Source: CAZCQG01 sp964500775 (lineage in GTDB: Bacteria > Campylobacterota > Campylobacteria > Campylobacterales > CAZCQG01). From it: 43,324 nt of DNA. Of the stretch, positions 8,082 through 17,578 are shown one piece after another. The position numbers were made by a program, and so were the translations under genes. Under the pieces are notes generated by a model that was not told the origin of the DNA, did no database searches, and saw only the letters and a program-made list of their open reading frames with translations. The DNA lies in the NCBI GenBank assembly GCA_964500775.1, contig CAZCQG010000017.1:1-43324 (forward strand), given 5' to 3'. The first letter of the stretch is position 1, and every line of letters starts with the position of its first letter.

Positions 8082-9347
8082 TTAAAAATCTCTCGGGTCT
8101 ACGAGTTTGCCTGCTATAGCGCTAGCAGCGGCTACGGCGGAGTTAGCGAGGTAGACTTCGCTACTTCTAGCACCCATACGTCCGACGAAGTTTCTATTGG
8201 TCGTGGAGACGCACCGCTCATTATCGCCGAGTATACCCATATAGCCCCCTAGGCACGCGCCGCAGGTAGGATTGCTCACTACCGCGCCTGCTGCTACGAA
8301 TATCTCCATAAGTCCCTCTTTTTGGGCTTGGAGGAGGATTTTTTGGGTGGCGGGGGTGATGATCATTCGGGTGTGTTTGGCGACTTTTTTCCCTTTCAAA
8401 AAATCCGCAGCGATACGTAAATCTTCGATTCTCCCGTTGGTGCAGCTGCCGATGAAGACTTGGTCGATTTTGAGGTCATCTTTTGCGGCAACGCTGATAC
8501 TTTTACCGTTGCTAGGCAAAAACGGATAGGCGACTACGGGTTCAAGCTTGCTAACGTCTATCTCGATGGTTTGTGCATACACGGCATCAGAATCGGAGTA
8601 GAAATACTTCGGCTCAGCTCTTAGATTCTTATCCGCCAAAAACGCTTTGGTCACGTCGTCCACCGCGACTATACCGTTTTTTGCTCCCGCTTCTATTGCC
8701 ATATTGCAAAGGGAAAATCTATCGTCCATACTAAGGTGGGGAATCGTATTGCCTGTAAATTCGAGTGCTTGGTAGAGCGCGCCGTCGACTCCTATTTGTC
8801 GGATGATCTCTAGGATGAGGTCTTTGCCGTAGACATACTTTTGCGGTTTTCCGCTAAAGATCACCTTGATGCTTTTTGGTACTTTAAACCAGTTTTCCCC
8901 CGTCACCATCGCAAATGCCAAATCGGTACTTCCCATCCCTGTCGCAAACGCCCCCAAAGCGCCGTGCGTACAGGTGTGGGAATCAGCGCCGATAATAACA
9001 TCCCCCGGGATCACAAGCCCTTTTTCGGGAAGCAATGCGTGCTCGATTCCCATGTCTTTTTCGTCAAAGAAATTCTTGAGGTCGTGCTCGTAGGCAAAAT
9101 CCCTGCTGATCTTGGCTTGATTGGCGCTCGCAATGTCTTTTGCGGGGATGAAGTGGTCCATCACGATAGAGAATCCGTCGGGATTTGCGAGTTTTTTCGC
9201 GCCGCTTTCTCTAAATGCCTTTATTGAGATAGGGGTGGTGATGTCGTTGCCTATGACCATGTCGATAGGGGAGCGCACTATCTCGTCGCTATATACTTCT
9301 CGCCCGACGTGGGCACTAAAAATTTTTTCGGTTATCGTCTGACCCAT
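8082..9347 (-). CDS. leuC: 3-Isopropylmalate dehydratase large subunit
   Basis: An aconitase-superfamily [4Fe-4S] enzyme of leucine biosynthesis that isomerises 2- to 3-isopropylmalate together with LeuD. The 421-residue length matches the shorter archaeal-type LeuC/HacA group. The cluster cysteines are C302 (FIGSCTNGRIEDL) and C362/C365 (NPTCGACLGGYMG). The substrate loops GADSHTCTHGALGAFATGMG and the closing FVGRMGARSSEVYLANSAV are intact. The short form makes a homoaconitase role possible, but leucine synthesis is more likely in this kind of organism. leuD is not visible. A GGAGAG ribosome site precedes the ATG. Confidence 0.92.
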   Translation of the reverse strand: MGQTITEKIFSAHVGREVYSDEIVRSPIDMVIGNDITTPISIKAFRESGAKKLANPDGFSIVMDHFIPAKDIASANQAKISRDFAYEHDLKNFFDEKDMGIEHALLPEKGLVIPGDVIIGADSHTCTHGALGAFATGMGSTDLAFAMVTGENWFKVPKSIKVIFSGKPQKYVYGKDLILEIIRQIGVDGALYQALEFTGNTIPHLSMDDRFSLCNMAIEAGAKNGIVAVDDVTKAFLADKNLRAEPKYFYSDSDAVYAQTIEIDVSKLEPVVAYPFLPSNGKSISVAAKDDLKIDQVFIGSCTNGRIEDLRIAADFLKGKKVAKHTRMIITPATQKILLQAQKEGLMEIFVAAGAVVSNPTCGACLGGYMGILGDNERCVSTTNRNFVGRMGARSSEVYLANSAVAAASAIAGKLVDPRDF

Positions 9348-9463
9348 TAAGTCTCTCCATACTGTGCAAAGTTTCTATGTTTATGGCAATTTTACAATAC
9401 AAGCGGTTAAAATGGGGAATTGTATTTGCTAGTCAATTTTCAATATTCTCATCAAGGGTTGGT

Positions 9464-12400
9464 ATGTTTACTTATTTTAATGTCAAAAAAATCCTTAGAA
9501 TCGCGATACTTGGAATACTTGCAAGTGTATTTATTTCCGGATGTAATAACGACAAAAAAGATGAATGGCTCACGGCGTATTTGGTCGATTCTAGAGTGGA
9601 AGGAGCCGATTATACGACATCCTCGGGCGGGTCGGGCGTCACGGGAGAAGATGGAAGTATATCGTATAAAGCGGGTGACCTTATTACTATAAAAGTCGGC
9701 AAAGCAACCCTAGGCGTAGTCGATAGCGAAGATATACCGTATGATAGGCTCATAACACCGTTTGAGCTTGCGGGATACTCTCGAAGTACTTCAAACGCCA
9801 ATATCCAAAAAGTAATAAACATAGCAAGATTCTTGCAGACTATCGATGATGACAGATTTGATGCGGTAATAACGATAACCGACACTATGAAAGACGGATT
9901 TTTTTCGAGTGTAAACGTGCAAACCGTTACCGACTTTGAAAGCCTCATCACCACGTATACGAGCATACCTGTGGGGAGTATACCTAGTGAGGCATCCGCG
10001 AAGAACGCCTTAAAAGGGAGTTTAGGACTTACGACCAATAATGTTCCCTCTGCGACACTAGAACAGCACTACGGCGTTATTAATGATTCTACTACGGGCA
10101 CGCTAACCGCAAGTGATACCGACGATAGCACATTTGTGTACTATATAGTTACACCGCCTTCAAACGGAACGGTGACCATCACCAATAGCGTAACCGGAGC
10201 TTTTACATTTACCGATACGGGCGGAGTGAGTGCATTTGACAGCTTCCAATACGGCGTGCAGGACGGGGATGACAACAGTACCCCTAAAACCGTTACGGTT
10301 TTTGTTTTGGATCAAAAAACCAAAAACGTGATAGAGGATCAAACGGCGACGTTTGCATCCACCGATTTTGCCTTTCCTTTAAGCGGATCTTTGAGTAATC
10401 TTCAGATTCTTTCATTGCCTTCTGCCTCATTGGGCGTGCTGAAAAACAATGGAGTAAGCGTAGTGGCAAACGATATTGTGACTGCGGCGAGTATCGCGAA
10501 TCTCAACTTTGTTCCCGTCGCCAATACGAGCGGTACGGGAAGTTTTACGTATAGAGTCTACAACGGTACGGAATGGAGTGGTACGCTCACGATGAATATA
10601 GCCGTAGTTGCCGTCAATGACGCGCCTATATATTACGGACCTACCACGTTTACGGTAGATGCTACCGCTACGGCGATAGCGGATTTAAACGCGACCGATG
10701 TGGACGATACTAATAGTTCATTGACTTTCACCAATGTTGGAGGGGATGACAATAATACGTTCATCTTGGCTACCGACGGTACGCTCTCATTTGTGAGCGC
10801 CAGTCCGGGAGACAGTAACGGTGATGATATATATGAGCTTATCGTCAGGATAAGCGACACAAACGGTTCAAGCGTAGACCAAGGTATCACGGTGGTCGTG
10901 GGTGCCGCAGCGGTGAGCAATACCGCGCCTACTTGTTCGGACAAAAATATCACAATATTCGAAGATGAAGATTACACAACGACGACAGCACTCTTATATG
11001 CGGACGCGGACGGTGATAGCGTTACGTTTCACAAAACGGGAGTTGATGCACAAAACGGTGTCGCGTTTTTGGCATCGGAAGGAAACTTCTCCTACTCTCC
11101 AAATAACAACGTCTACGGCACGGATGCATTTCAGTTTAGAGTATATGACGGCGTAGCGTATAGCAGTACTTGCGACGTGAATATCACTATCACGCCCGTG
11201 CTCGATTCTCCGTTCGGGAAAAACTTCACCATACAAGACACTATCCGAAATGCTACCTTGATAGAGTGGATGCGTTTATCCGAATTCAATATCACAGAAA
11301 CCAATATGACCGTTAGTGATTTGACTATCGCAATAAGCGATCAACCTACAAAAGGGACGCTAGATATTACCAATATAGACGGCGACGTGGGGGCGAATGA
11401 CGGGAACGTAACCTATACACCGCTTGCCGATCAAAGCGGAAGCGATGAGTTTAATATCTCTGTGAGCGATGGAGATTTTACTATCGTCGTTACGGTCGGT
11501 ATAGCGAATGTCGATACGATAGATGCCAATATCACGGGCTTCTATTTGATAGATGCCGATAGCGGCTTGACGATAAGCGATGATCAAAACGTGGGAATCT
11601 TCACCCCTTCTATCGTTATCAAGTTCTCAAAAGATATTAATTCTACCGCGGCGACGGATACGGCATATATAGACATCCAAGACGGAGGAAGTGCTTCGAT
11701 TTGTAATGCCCCGCTCACATATAACAGTACCGATTACACCTTGACTTGTACGGTTAGCAGCACCCTCTCGGAAGACAGTACCTATTCGATAATCGTCCAA
11801 AATATGACCGACCACTGGGGACAAACCATGGACGACAACACGACCACGTTTACCACGGGCGATGAGAAGTTCTTAGTCGCTACAGGACAGCTATTGTCTC
11901 AGAGCTATACGAACTATGACGACGGTGATTTACAAAAAGGGTGGACAAAAGGGTATAGCGACGCGGGAACCGATTTCGTAGATGATACCGCTATGGAGCT
12001 GTATTGGCTAGATGGAGCGGACAATAACAGTGAATCTTATACTTGGTCGCAAGCGAAAACATATTGCGATACCAACGTAACGACGCACGAAGGAGCGGCT
12101 GTTGCCGGAGATTGGAGATTGCCTACTATGATAGAGCTTCAGGAGCTTGTAGACCACGGGAAAACATCGGGAGCGCTTATAGCGAGTGAATTTGTATATG
12201 CCGATACTATCAAATATTGGACGAGCGATATAAATAGTACAAACGGTGCTTGGGCGGTGTCATTCTCCGACGGTAACGTGTCGCTAGAGACCAACACTTC
12301 GACCTATGCGATAAGATGCGTATACGAGACATCGGCTTTCATAGAGCCTTCGCTTTTTGTCAGAAAAAACACGGGAGTCGTAGTCGATACGGGTACGAGC

Positions 12401-12730
12401 TTGGTATGGCAGGATGACGTCAATACGAGCGCCACTTGGGAAAATGGGATTACCTACTGCGACGGCTTGAGTTTGGATGGTAGGAGCGATTGGAGGATGC
12501 CGAACATAAACGAGCTCAATCTCATCACCGATCTCAATAATAGCGTGAAAATAAAAAGCGCATTCCAAACGTTTGACGGAAACGGAAGCTATTGGTCGAG
12601 CACTATCAATAGAAAAAATTCGGGTATGACGATTTATTCGTATGATATAAATATCAGTACGGGTGAAATACAATACCACGACAAAGACACTACGAGATAT
12701 GTAAGGTGTGTACGAGGTGGAAATAGTTAA
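9464..12730 (+). CDS. Large modular surface lipoprotein with two C-terminal DUF1566-like domains
   Basis: A 1088-residue protein. The signal peptide ends in the lipobox ISGC at C27, with N at +2, so outer-membrane placement is likely. After a short module (VEGADYTTSSGGSGVTGEDG, about residues 40-75), residues about 190-680 hold cadherin-like/tandem-95-type beta-sandwich repeats (VVAVNDAPIYYGPTTF, FSYSPNNNVYGTDAFQFRV). An Ig-like/SwmB-type domain follows near 690-805 (SIVIKFSKDINSTAATD). Two DUF1566-like domains close it, marked WRLPTMIELQELVDHG near 883 and WRMPNINELNLITDLN near 1008, each ending in a (Y)xRCV strand. An earlier in-frame start (9377) exists, but 9464 has AAGGG before it and places the signal peptide at the terminus. 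It probably acts in adhesion or surface binding; the ligand is unknown. Confidence 0.85.
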   Translation: MFTYFNVKKILRIAILGILASVFISGCNNDKKDEWLTAYLVDSRVEGADYTTSSGGSGVTGEDGSISYKAGDLITIKVGKATLGVVDSEDIPYDRLITPFELAGYSRSTSNANIQKVINIARFLQTIDDDRFDAVITITDTMKDGFFSSVNVQTVTDFESLITTYTSIPVGSIPSEASAKNALKGSLGLTTNNVPSATLEQHYGVINDSTTGTLTASDTDDSTFVYYIVTPPSNGTVTITNSVTGAFTFTDTGGVSAFDSFQYGVQDGDDNSTPKTVTVFVLDQKTKNVIEDQTATFASTDFAFPLSGSLSNLQILSLPSASLGVLKNNGVSVVANDIVTAASIANLNFVPVANTSGTGSFTYRVYNGTEWSGTLTMNIAVVAVNDAPIYYGPTTFTVDATATAIADLNATDVDDTNSSLTFTNVGGDDNNTFILATDGTLSFVSASPGDSNGDDIYELIVRISDTNGSSVDQGITVVVGAAAVSNTAPTCSDKNITIFEDEDYTTTTALLYADADGDSVTFHKTGVDAQNGVAFLASEGNFSYSPNNNVYGTDAFQFRVYDGVAYSSTCDVNITITPVLDSPFGKNFTIQDTIRNATLIEWMRLSEFNITETNMTVSDLTIAISDQPTKGTLDITNIDGDVGANDGNVTYTPLADQSGSDEFNISVSDGDFTIVVTVGIANVDTIDANITGFYLIDADSGLTISDDQNVGIFTPSIVIKFSKDINSTAATDTAYIDIQDGGSASICNAPLTYNSTDYTLTCTVSSTLSEDSTYSIIVQNMTDHWGQTMDDNTTTFTTGDEKFLVATGQLLSQSYTNYDDGDLQKGWTKGYSDAGTDFVDDTAMELYWLDGADNNSESYTWSQAKTYCDTNVTTHEGAAVAGDWRLPTMIELQELVDHGKTSGALIASEFVYADTIKYWTSDINSTNGAWAVSFSDGNVSLETNTSTYAIRCVYETSAFIEPSLFVRKNTGVVVDTGTSLVWQDDVNTSATWENGITYCDGLSLDGRSDWRMPNINELNLITDLNNSVKIKSAFQTFDGNGSYWSSTINRKNSGMTIYSYDINISTGEIQYHDKDTTRYVRCVRGGNS

Positions 12731-13046
12731 CGACACGGATGGATATATCCGCTCTATAATCGAATTACTCCGTAGCTACGCCAAAGATTCCTATGCAAAG
12801 GAGCACGTCGCTCCTTTGGTAGCTCAAAAATCGACTTTACCGAATCACCTCTATGAAGATATGGGCTTTGCATCTAGAGCGGAGATGCATACGTATATGT
12901 CTGAACATTTCCCGAATCTAGCCGCAAAAAAACCAAAAGAGATCCGTTGGAAAAAATATCTCTACGACCTTATCGGCAAACGTGCTCCCGCATGTTTTAA
13001 CTGCCCCGACGAAGACCTCTGCCATAGCTGTGACAAGCTAAACTAA
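12708..13046 (+). CDS. NifQ-like protein with altered cysteine motif
   Basis: A 112-residue cytosolic protein whose last 75 residues resemble NifQ, the molybdenum donor for FeMo-cofactor synthesis: NHLYEDMGFASRAEMHTYM, then HFPNLAAKKPKEIRWKKYLY. NifQ ends in a Cx4Cx2Cx5C cluster. Here the first cysteine is missing and an extra one follows, giving Cx2Cx5Cx2C (APACFNCPDEDLCHSC). The protein is also shorter than typical NifQ (about 160-200 residues). The start is GTG at 12708 or GTG at 12717; the second is 10 bases from an AAGG. Either way it overlaps the lipoprotein gene. No nif genes are nearby, so a role in nitrogen fixation is unproven. Confidence 0.72.
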   Translation: MYEVEIVNDTDGYIRSIIELLRSYAKDSYAKEHVAPLVAQKSTLPNHLYEDMGFASRAEMHTYMSEHFPNLAAKKPKEIRWKKYLYDLIGKRAPACFNCPDEDLCHSCDKLN

Positions 13047-13100
13047 AATATTTTTTCAACAATCATTCAGAAAAATTTATGAAGTGTATCTTAATTATTG

Positions 13101-13109
13101 TGCTACAAT
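13101..13109 (+). promoter_or_regulatory. Extended -10 promoter of the MshQ-like gene
   Basis: TGC followed by TACAAT (13104-13109), 41 bases before the ATG at 13151. It matches the TGC-TATAAT element ahead of the chemoreceptor gene, supporting a shared promoter type. No clear -35. Confidence 0.5.
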
Positions 13110-13150
13110 GAATCGCAAAAAACAATACGTAAGCCATTAGGAGTTACGCA

Positions 13151-16100
13151 ATGAAATTTTTACCAAAAATGGCGTTTTTGCTATTTTTCACCCTCTCTTT
13201 TCTAAATGCTGCCACATATAACCTCTCTTTAGGACAGTACCCAAGTTGCTCTACGAGTTGGAGCGTGAGCGGTACGACGTATACTTGCACGGGAGACGGG
13301 AAAGTAACATTAAGTAGCGGAGATATTGTAATAGCCAATACGGACGCAAACATTGTAGCCGCAAAAGGCTATAGCATCTCTAGGGCTACCATCGGGAATA
13401 GCACACACTTAATTAATTTGGCTTCGGACTATGGAAAAATAGATATTGATGGCGTATCGACCCAAATTTATGGTTCTGTCGTAGCAAGCAGTGCGAATAT
13501 CGATATTAAAGATGCAAATATTACCGGCAGCCTTTATACCGGAGGCAAAATTGACCTGTCGGATAGTTATGTAGGTGGAGATGCAAACTCTACGAGCAAT
13601 AAAATTACTGCTAGCAGTACGGTATTTTACGGCGATGTTTATGCAGGGAGCAATAAAATTGACTTTGAAGACTGTATGGTATACGGAGATGTCTATGCAG
13701 GCGGAAATACCATAACGGCAGATAATACGATTTTCTACGGTGATTTGACCGCATCCGGTAACAACATTAAACTAACAGGAGGAAGCGTAGCAGGAAAATT
13801 GTACGCAAATGATCTTGATACCGAAGATACCGATTTGCTTGGCGGAGCTACCATAAATTTTGGAATTTCTATTGATGGCGGTGAACTAAAAGGTGATTTT
13901 GTCGGAAACGGATGGAGTACTACGATTAGAAACGCAACTATGGAGAGCGGAAGCATATCTAGCGTAGGCGATGTGACGATCAGAAATAGCGACATAGGCG
14001 ATAGTAGCACTTTGATAAGTATTCATGCGAGCGGCAACCGAATATATGTTCGAGACGGTTCCTTAGTATATGGCAACCTAACGCTCACGCAGTCATATGC
14101 CTGTGTGAGCATTGACAACTCTAGTGCCGTTATGGGTTCTTGCCCGACTATTTGTTCGGGTTCTCAAAATGTATGTACTGCATATTCTACCGGTCCCGCT
14201 ATCCATTATACCTTTAGCGATTGTACTCCGGGAAATAGCGTGACAAATATTACCGACATCAGCGGCAATAATAACCACGCCACAGCGTATAATAATCCAA
14301 AATGTATCGATTTAGGGATGGGTATTAGAGGCTTGCGATTTAATACCGATACCGCGGGAACGGCGTATGAATTGCATAGTCAATACGCAAGGACAAATAA
14401 TAAGTTTAGTTTCACATACACGCAAGGATATACCGTATTTGCGAGATTTAGATACAACTGGTCGCCTAATCGTATTTGGGCGCTTTATTTTGGGATGGGG
14501 TCAGGAGATACTTGTAGCAATAACGGCGCGCATTGGTTGATAAACACAAGGAGTGAGGGGGATTGCGGGCGTCTTGGCAAAGGGGTGACGCAGTTTGGAC
14601 CTTTTTGCGGTGTGCAGAATCAATTTAACCTCTATAGTCCAACAGACTTTGAACATCAAGACATAACTTTGGCATCGGTGTATTACTCTGATACGAATCA
14701 AATGAAAACCTATTTAAACGGAGTTTTGGTAGATAGCGATAGTTCGGCTACCGATCCCGTGAGCGGAAATGATTACGTCTATATCGCGAGACCATGGAGT
14801 AATTGTTCGGGAGATTCTTATTTTAGCGGCACTTATCAGGAGCTACGCATCTATCCCCGTTCTTTGGACGAATCAGAAATTCTTGCTTTATTTGCTCCGT
14901 TTGTCAACGCTTCGGACAACGGACATCCATCTGCTACAAGCTATACCGACTCAAGAATATATACGAAAGTAGCAGGCACGGGAAAAGAGTTTAATATAAG
15001 CGTAGCGTCGTTAAATCAAGACTATACGGGGCTAAAACCTTTTGACGGTACGGATTTGCAGGCTAGGGTGGTGCAGGAAAGCACCTGTCCATACGGAGAT
15101 GTGGATGAGCTTGCAAGTGCTTGGGTGCAAATAGAAGATCTCAACGTCACAAATCCGCAATTAGTTTTTTTCAACATTGACAAAGCAATACAAAAAGCAA
15201 AAATTCAGTTCAAGTGGAAAGTAAGCGGTGCAGATAAAGCAGGTTGCTCATATGATACTTTCTCGGTAAAGCCCGAAAAATTTAATATAAATATCGATGC
15301 GATTCCGCCGTATAAATCGGGCGAACACTACGAAGATGAGATGAATATAGAAGTAGTCGATGGGTATTCGCAAACTTATCCGCAAAGCGGCATAGAGATA
15401 AATGCTACCGACATAAACGGCTCTTTGGCGAGTGAGTTTAATATTTCTAATTTTACGGCGGCAAACGGCGAAAAAGCAGATTTTAATTACAGCGACGTAG
15501 GAAATCTAATCGTGCAATATAGCGATTCTGTTTGGACGAGTGAGGATGTGCGAGGGACGGAATGTATAGAAAACAACTGCTCCGATACTCCCGTGAGCGA
15601 TAGCGATAGAAGAGTAGGGTGTAACGTCTGCGGCGCTTCAAATTATTTTGAAGTCATCCCTTATGAGTTTAATATCACTACCGTAAATCTTGCAAACGGT
15701 TTTGACAACGCTTATACCTACGTCTCAAATAATGCAAGCGTGAGCGGCGCTACTATACAAAGCTTTCTAGTGCAAGCGGTAAATAAACAAGGGGCGCTGA
15801 CCGAGGGATACAATGGAAGCGCTTATGCAAAAGATACAAACGTGAGCTTTGAGGTGAATGACACGGTGACGACTTTGCCCCTAGTGTTGCCGAGCGATTT
15901 TAATATCACCCTTTTTGCAAATATGTTTGCGGGAGGCGAGGCAACCGTAAATGATCGGAACTTTAGCTTTGAACATAACAGCAGCAAACCCGAAATACCT
16001 TTTGTCGTAAATGTGAGCGATGTCAATATTACCGCACGAAATACCGATGGCGTAGAGGGAAATAAAAGTGCCCTTGATAGTGGTGGCGCGACATTCTACT

Positions 16101-16555
16101 ACGGACGGCTCAATCCTCTGGATGTATATGCTACTGTCAGTCCAACAAACGGCACAATGTACTACGAGGTCTATTGCGATCCGAGTGTTACCGCAGGTTG
16201 CGCAGGGATCGGTGCTCAAAGTCCGAGCAGTGCTCTGTGGTGGATAAACGGGAATCAAAATACCGAGATTTTTGCGACGGATGATACGAAAGTGAGCGAC
16301 TATACTTGTAATAACGGCGGGAATCCTGCCGCGGGTATCGTGACGTATACTATAAATAGTAACGGCAACACCGGCAAAAAAATGGCAAACGTCGAGCTCA
16401 ATAACTCTCTGCAATTTTTGTATTACAACAAATACTCTGATTCCAATATCACCCACTATTACATAGATTTTGAGACTGCCCCAAACAAAGCGGTGAGTGA
16501 TCCGGACGTGGTGAACAACGAGGGCAGAAACAGTAAAAGCATAAAACGCTACTAG
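13151..16555 (+). CDS. MshQ-like secreted protein with LamG domain
   Basis: A 1134-residue exported protein. The signal peptide is residues 1-20 (LLFFTLSFLNA, cleavage before ATYNL). Residues about 30-330 form short repeating beta-strands (GDVYAGSNKIDFEDCMVYGD and similar), resembling a beta-helix or bactofilin-like stack. A LamG/concanavalin-like domain follows at about 345-580 (FSDCTPGNSVTNITDISGNN to ELRIYPRSLDESEI). The remaining 500 residues look like the DUF6701 region of MSHA biogenesis protein MshQ, rich in asparagine and cysteine pairs. MshQ normally sits in an MSHA pilus locus, but no pilus gene is present here. Probable surface or pilus-tip adhesin. The next gene starts 9 bases downstream. 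Confidence 0.72.
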   Translation: MKFLPKMAFLLFFTLSFLNAATYNLSLGQYPSCSTSWSVSGTTYTCTGDGKVTLSSGDIVIANTDANIVAAKGYSISRATIGNSTHLINLASDYGKIDIDGVSTQIYGSVVASSANIDIKDANITGSLYTGGKIDLSDSYVGGDANSTSNKITASSTVFYGDVYAGSNKIDFEDCMVYGDVYAGGNTITADNTIFYGDLTASGNNIKLTGGSVAGKLYANDLDTEDTDLLGGATINFGISIDGGELKGDFVGNGWSTTIRNATMESGSISSVGDVTIRNSDIGDSSTLISIHASGNRIYVRDGSLVYGNLTLTQSYACVSIDNSSAVMGSCPTICSGSQNVCTAYSTGPAIHYTFSDCTPGNSVTNITDISGNNNHATAYNNPKCIDLGMGIRGLRFNTDTAGTAYELHSQYARTNNKFSFTYTQGYTVFARFRYNWSPNRIWALYFGMGSGDTCSNNGAHWLINTRSEGDCGRLGKGVTQFGPFCGVQNQFNLYSPTDFEHQDITLASVYYSDTNQMKTYLNGVLVDSDSSATDPVSGNDYVYIARPWSNCSGDSYFSGTYQELRIYPRSLDESEILALFAPFVNASDNGHPSATSYTDSRIYTKVAGTGKEFNISVASLNQDYTGLKPFDGTDLQARVVQESTCPYGDVDELASAWVQIEDLNVTNPQLVFFNIDKAIQKAKIQFKWKVSGADKAGCSYDTFSVKPEKFNINIDAIPPYKSGEHYEDEMNIEVVDGYSQTYPQSGIEINATDINGSLASEFNISNFTAANGEKADFNYSDVGNLIVQYSDSVWTSEDVRGTECIENNCSDTPVSDSDRRVGCNVCGASNYFEVIPYEFNITTVNLANGFDNAYTYVSNNASVSGATIQSFLVQAVNKQGALTEGYNGSAYAKDTNVSFEVNDTVTTLPLVLPSDFNITLFANMFAGGEATVNDRNFSFEHNSSKPEIPFVVNVSDVNITARNTDGVEGNKSALDSGGATFYYGRLNPLDVYATVSPTNGTMYYEVYCDPSVTAGCAGIGAQSPSSALWWINGNQNTEIFATDDTKVSDYTCNNGGNPAAGIVTYTINSNGNTGKKMANVELNNSLQFLYYNKYSDSNITHYYIDFETAPNKAVSDPDVVNNEGRNSKSIKRY

Positions 16556-16559
16556 GAGG
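16554..16559 (+). promoter_or_regulatory. Ribosome binding site for an AUA-initiated gene
   Basis: A perfect AGGAGG overlaps the stop codon of the MshQ-like gene. Five bases later comes ATA at 16565, in frame with the membrane protein below. No ATG, GTG or TTG lies in frame near it; the first such codon is TTG at 16610, far inside the first membrane helix. The site therefore decides the start. Confidence 0.6.
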
Positions 16560-16564
16560 CTGGG

Positions 16565-16978
16565 ATAGAGTATTTAGTTTTAAAGATCGTCCATATTTTT
16601 ACGGCGATTTTGTTTATGGGGACGGTATTTTTTTGGACGTTTATCATCGATCCGAAATTTAGAAACAGCGATATAGATTCTGAGACCTTAGATAGCGTAG
16701 AGACGCTCCTTAGCCGCCGCACGAGGGCTATTATGAGGATAAACGTCGCTATTCTCGCCCTTAGCGGTATCACACTTTTATATTTTCATACGATGGGTGC
16801 GGTTTTGTGGATAAAAGTCGTTGTCGCCTTGACGCTCGTTTCGCTCTTTTATCTGATGCCCACTATCCATACGATGCTCCCACAGGCTAGTCGCGCGGCG
16901 ATACACGACAAACTCCACTATGTGATGTTTGGGGGTATGCTCATAGTCTTGGTTTGTGCGAAGCTTTTGTATTTTTAG
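16565..16978 (+). CDS. Small four-helix membrane protein, apparent AUA start
   Basis: A 138-residue protein with hydrophobic segments at about residues 3-25, 58-78, 82-102 and 118-137. It opens (M)EYLVLKIVHIFTAILFMGT, where the histidine in the first helix recalls heme- or copper-handling membrane proteins (CopD or DUF4149-like topology), but I cannot name the family firmly. Starting at TTG 16610 would lose half of the first helix. Starting at ATA 16565 gives a whole helix and an ideal AGGAGG spacing of 5. Its 3' end overlaps the convergent heme oxygenase by 4 bp, and it probably shares a transcript with the MshQ-like gene. Confidence 0.68.
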   Translation: MEYLVLKIVHIFTAILFMGTVFFWTFIIDPKFRNSDIDSETLDSVETLLSRRTRAIMRINVAILALSGITLLYFHTMGAVLWIKVVVALTLVSLFYLMPTIHTMLPQASRAAIHDKLHYVMFGGMLIVLVCAKLLYF

Positions 16979-17559
16979 CGCATCGCTTTGTCCATATACA
17001 AAAAAGTAGCGCAAGCCCCTAGAATGATCTCCTCATTTTTTTGCAAGCTCGCCGAAATCTCCTCAAGCGACCCTAGGTATCGTACCCACATCTCCATTTT
17101 TCGCTCTCCGTAAGGATAAAAATAGGTCGTAGGGGTATCTTCTCCAAGCTGTTTTATGATCTCGTTTTTGATGATCTCGCCCCCCATCGTAGAGCCTTCT
17201 AGGACGTAGAGTGCACCCACCGCTTCGCCAAAAGTATCTATCTTGGGCGTGTCGGCTTTGCTGCACGTAAATGTCTCTTGCGGTGCAAGGGCGCACAGGT
17301 CGTCTTTTAGTTTTTCGACTCGCATTCGCTCCGCTATGTCGATACCGTGTTGCTCAAACATAGGAGAAAAAGCTAGGAGTTTCGGTTCTACGGAGGCGTG
17401 AAAAGCGTAATAGCGCAGTAGCCATTCACGGTATTTCGTTTTATCCATCTTCCCTTCAAAGAGTGCCTTTGCGTAGCCGTTTTCCTGTACCGCTTCGTGA
17501 AAATGGGCACTCAAATATTTCAGCCTCTCTTGGATGTTTCGTGATGTCGCATCTTTCAT
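16975..17559 (-). CDS. bphO: Biliverdin-producing heme oxygenase
   Basis: A 194-residue cytosolic enzyme that opens heme to biliverdin, CO and iron. The proximal heme histidine is most likely H21 (SAHFHEAVQENG). The distal helix signature GALYVLEGSTMGGEIIKNEI is the form found in phytochrome-linked heme oxygenases. It is divergent from the phytochrome gene, with 133 bases between the starts, so its role is very probably to supply the chromophore. The ATG at 17559 has GAGG 7 bases before it; a TTG two codons earlier is less likely. Iron acquisition from heme would be the alternative role, but no heme transporter is nearby. Confidence 0.9.
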   Translation of the reverse strand: MKDATSRNIQERLKYLSAHFHEAVQENGYAKALFEGKMDKTKYREWLLRYYAFHASVEPKLLAFSPMFEQHGIDIAERMRVEKLKDDLCALAPQETFTCSKADTPKIDTFGEAVGALYVLEGSTMGGEIIKNEIIKQLGEDTPTTYFYPYGERKMEMWVRYLGSLEEISASLQKNEEIILGACATFLYMDKAMR

Positions 17560-17578
17560 CTTCAAACCTCGTGTTTTT

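Noticed and set aside
15881..16456. A 191-codon reverse-strand frame opposite the MshQ-like gene
   Set aside because: No ribosome site, no recognisable motif, and the forward frame continues a well-formed exported protein.
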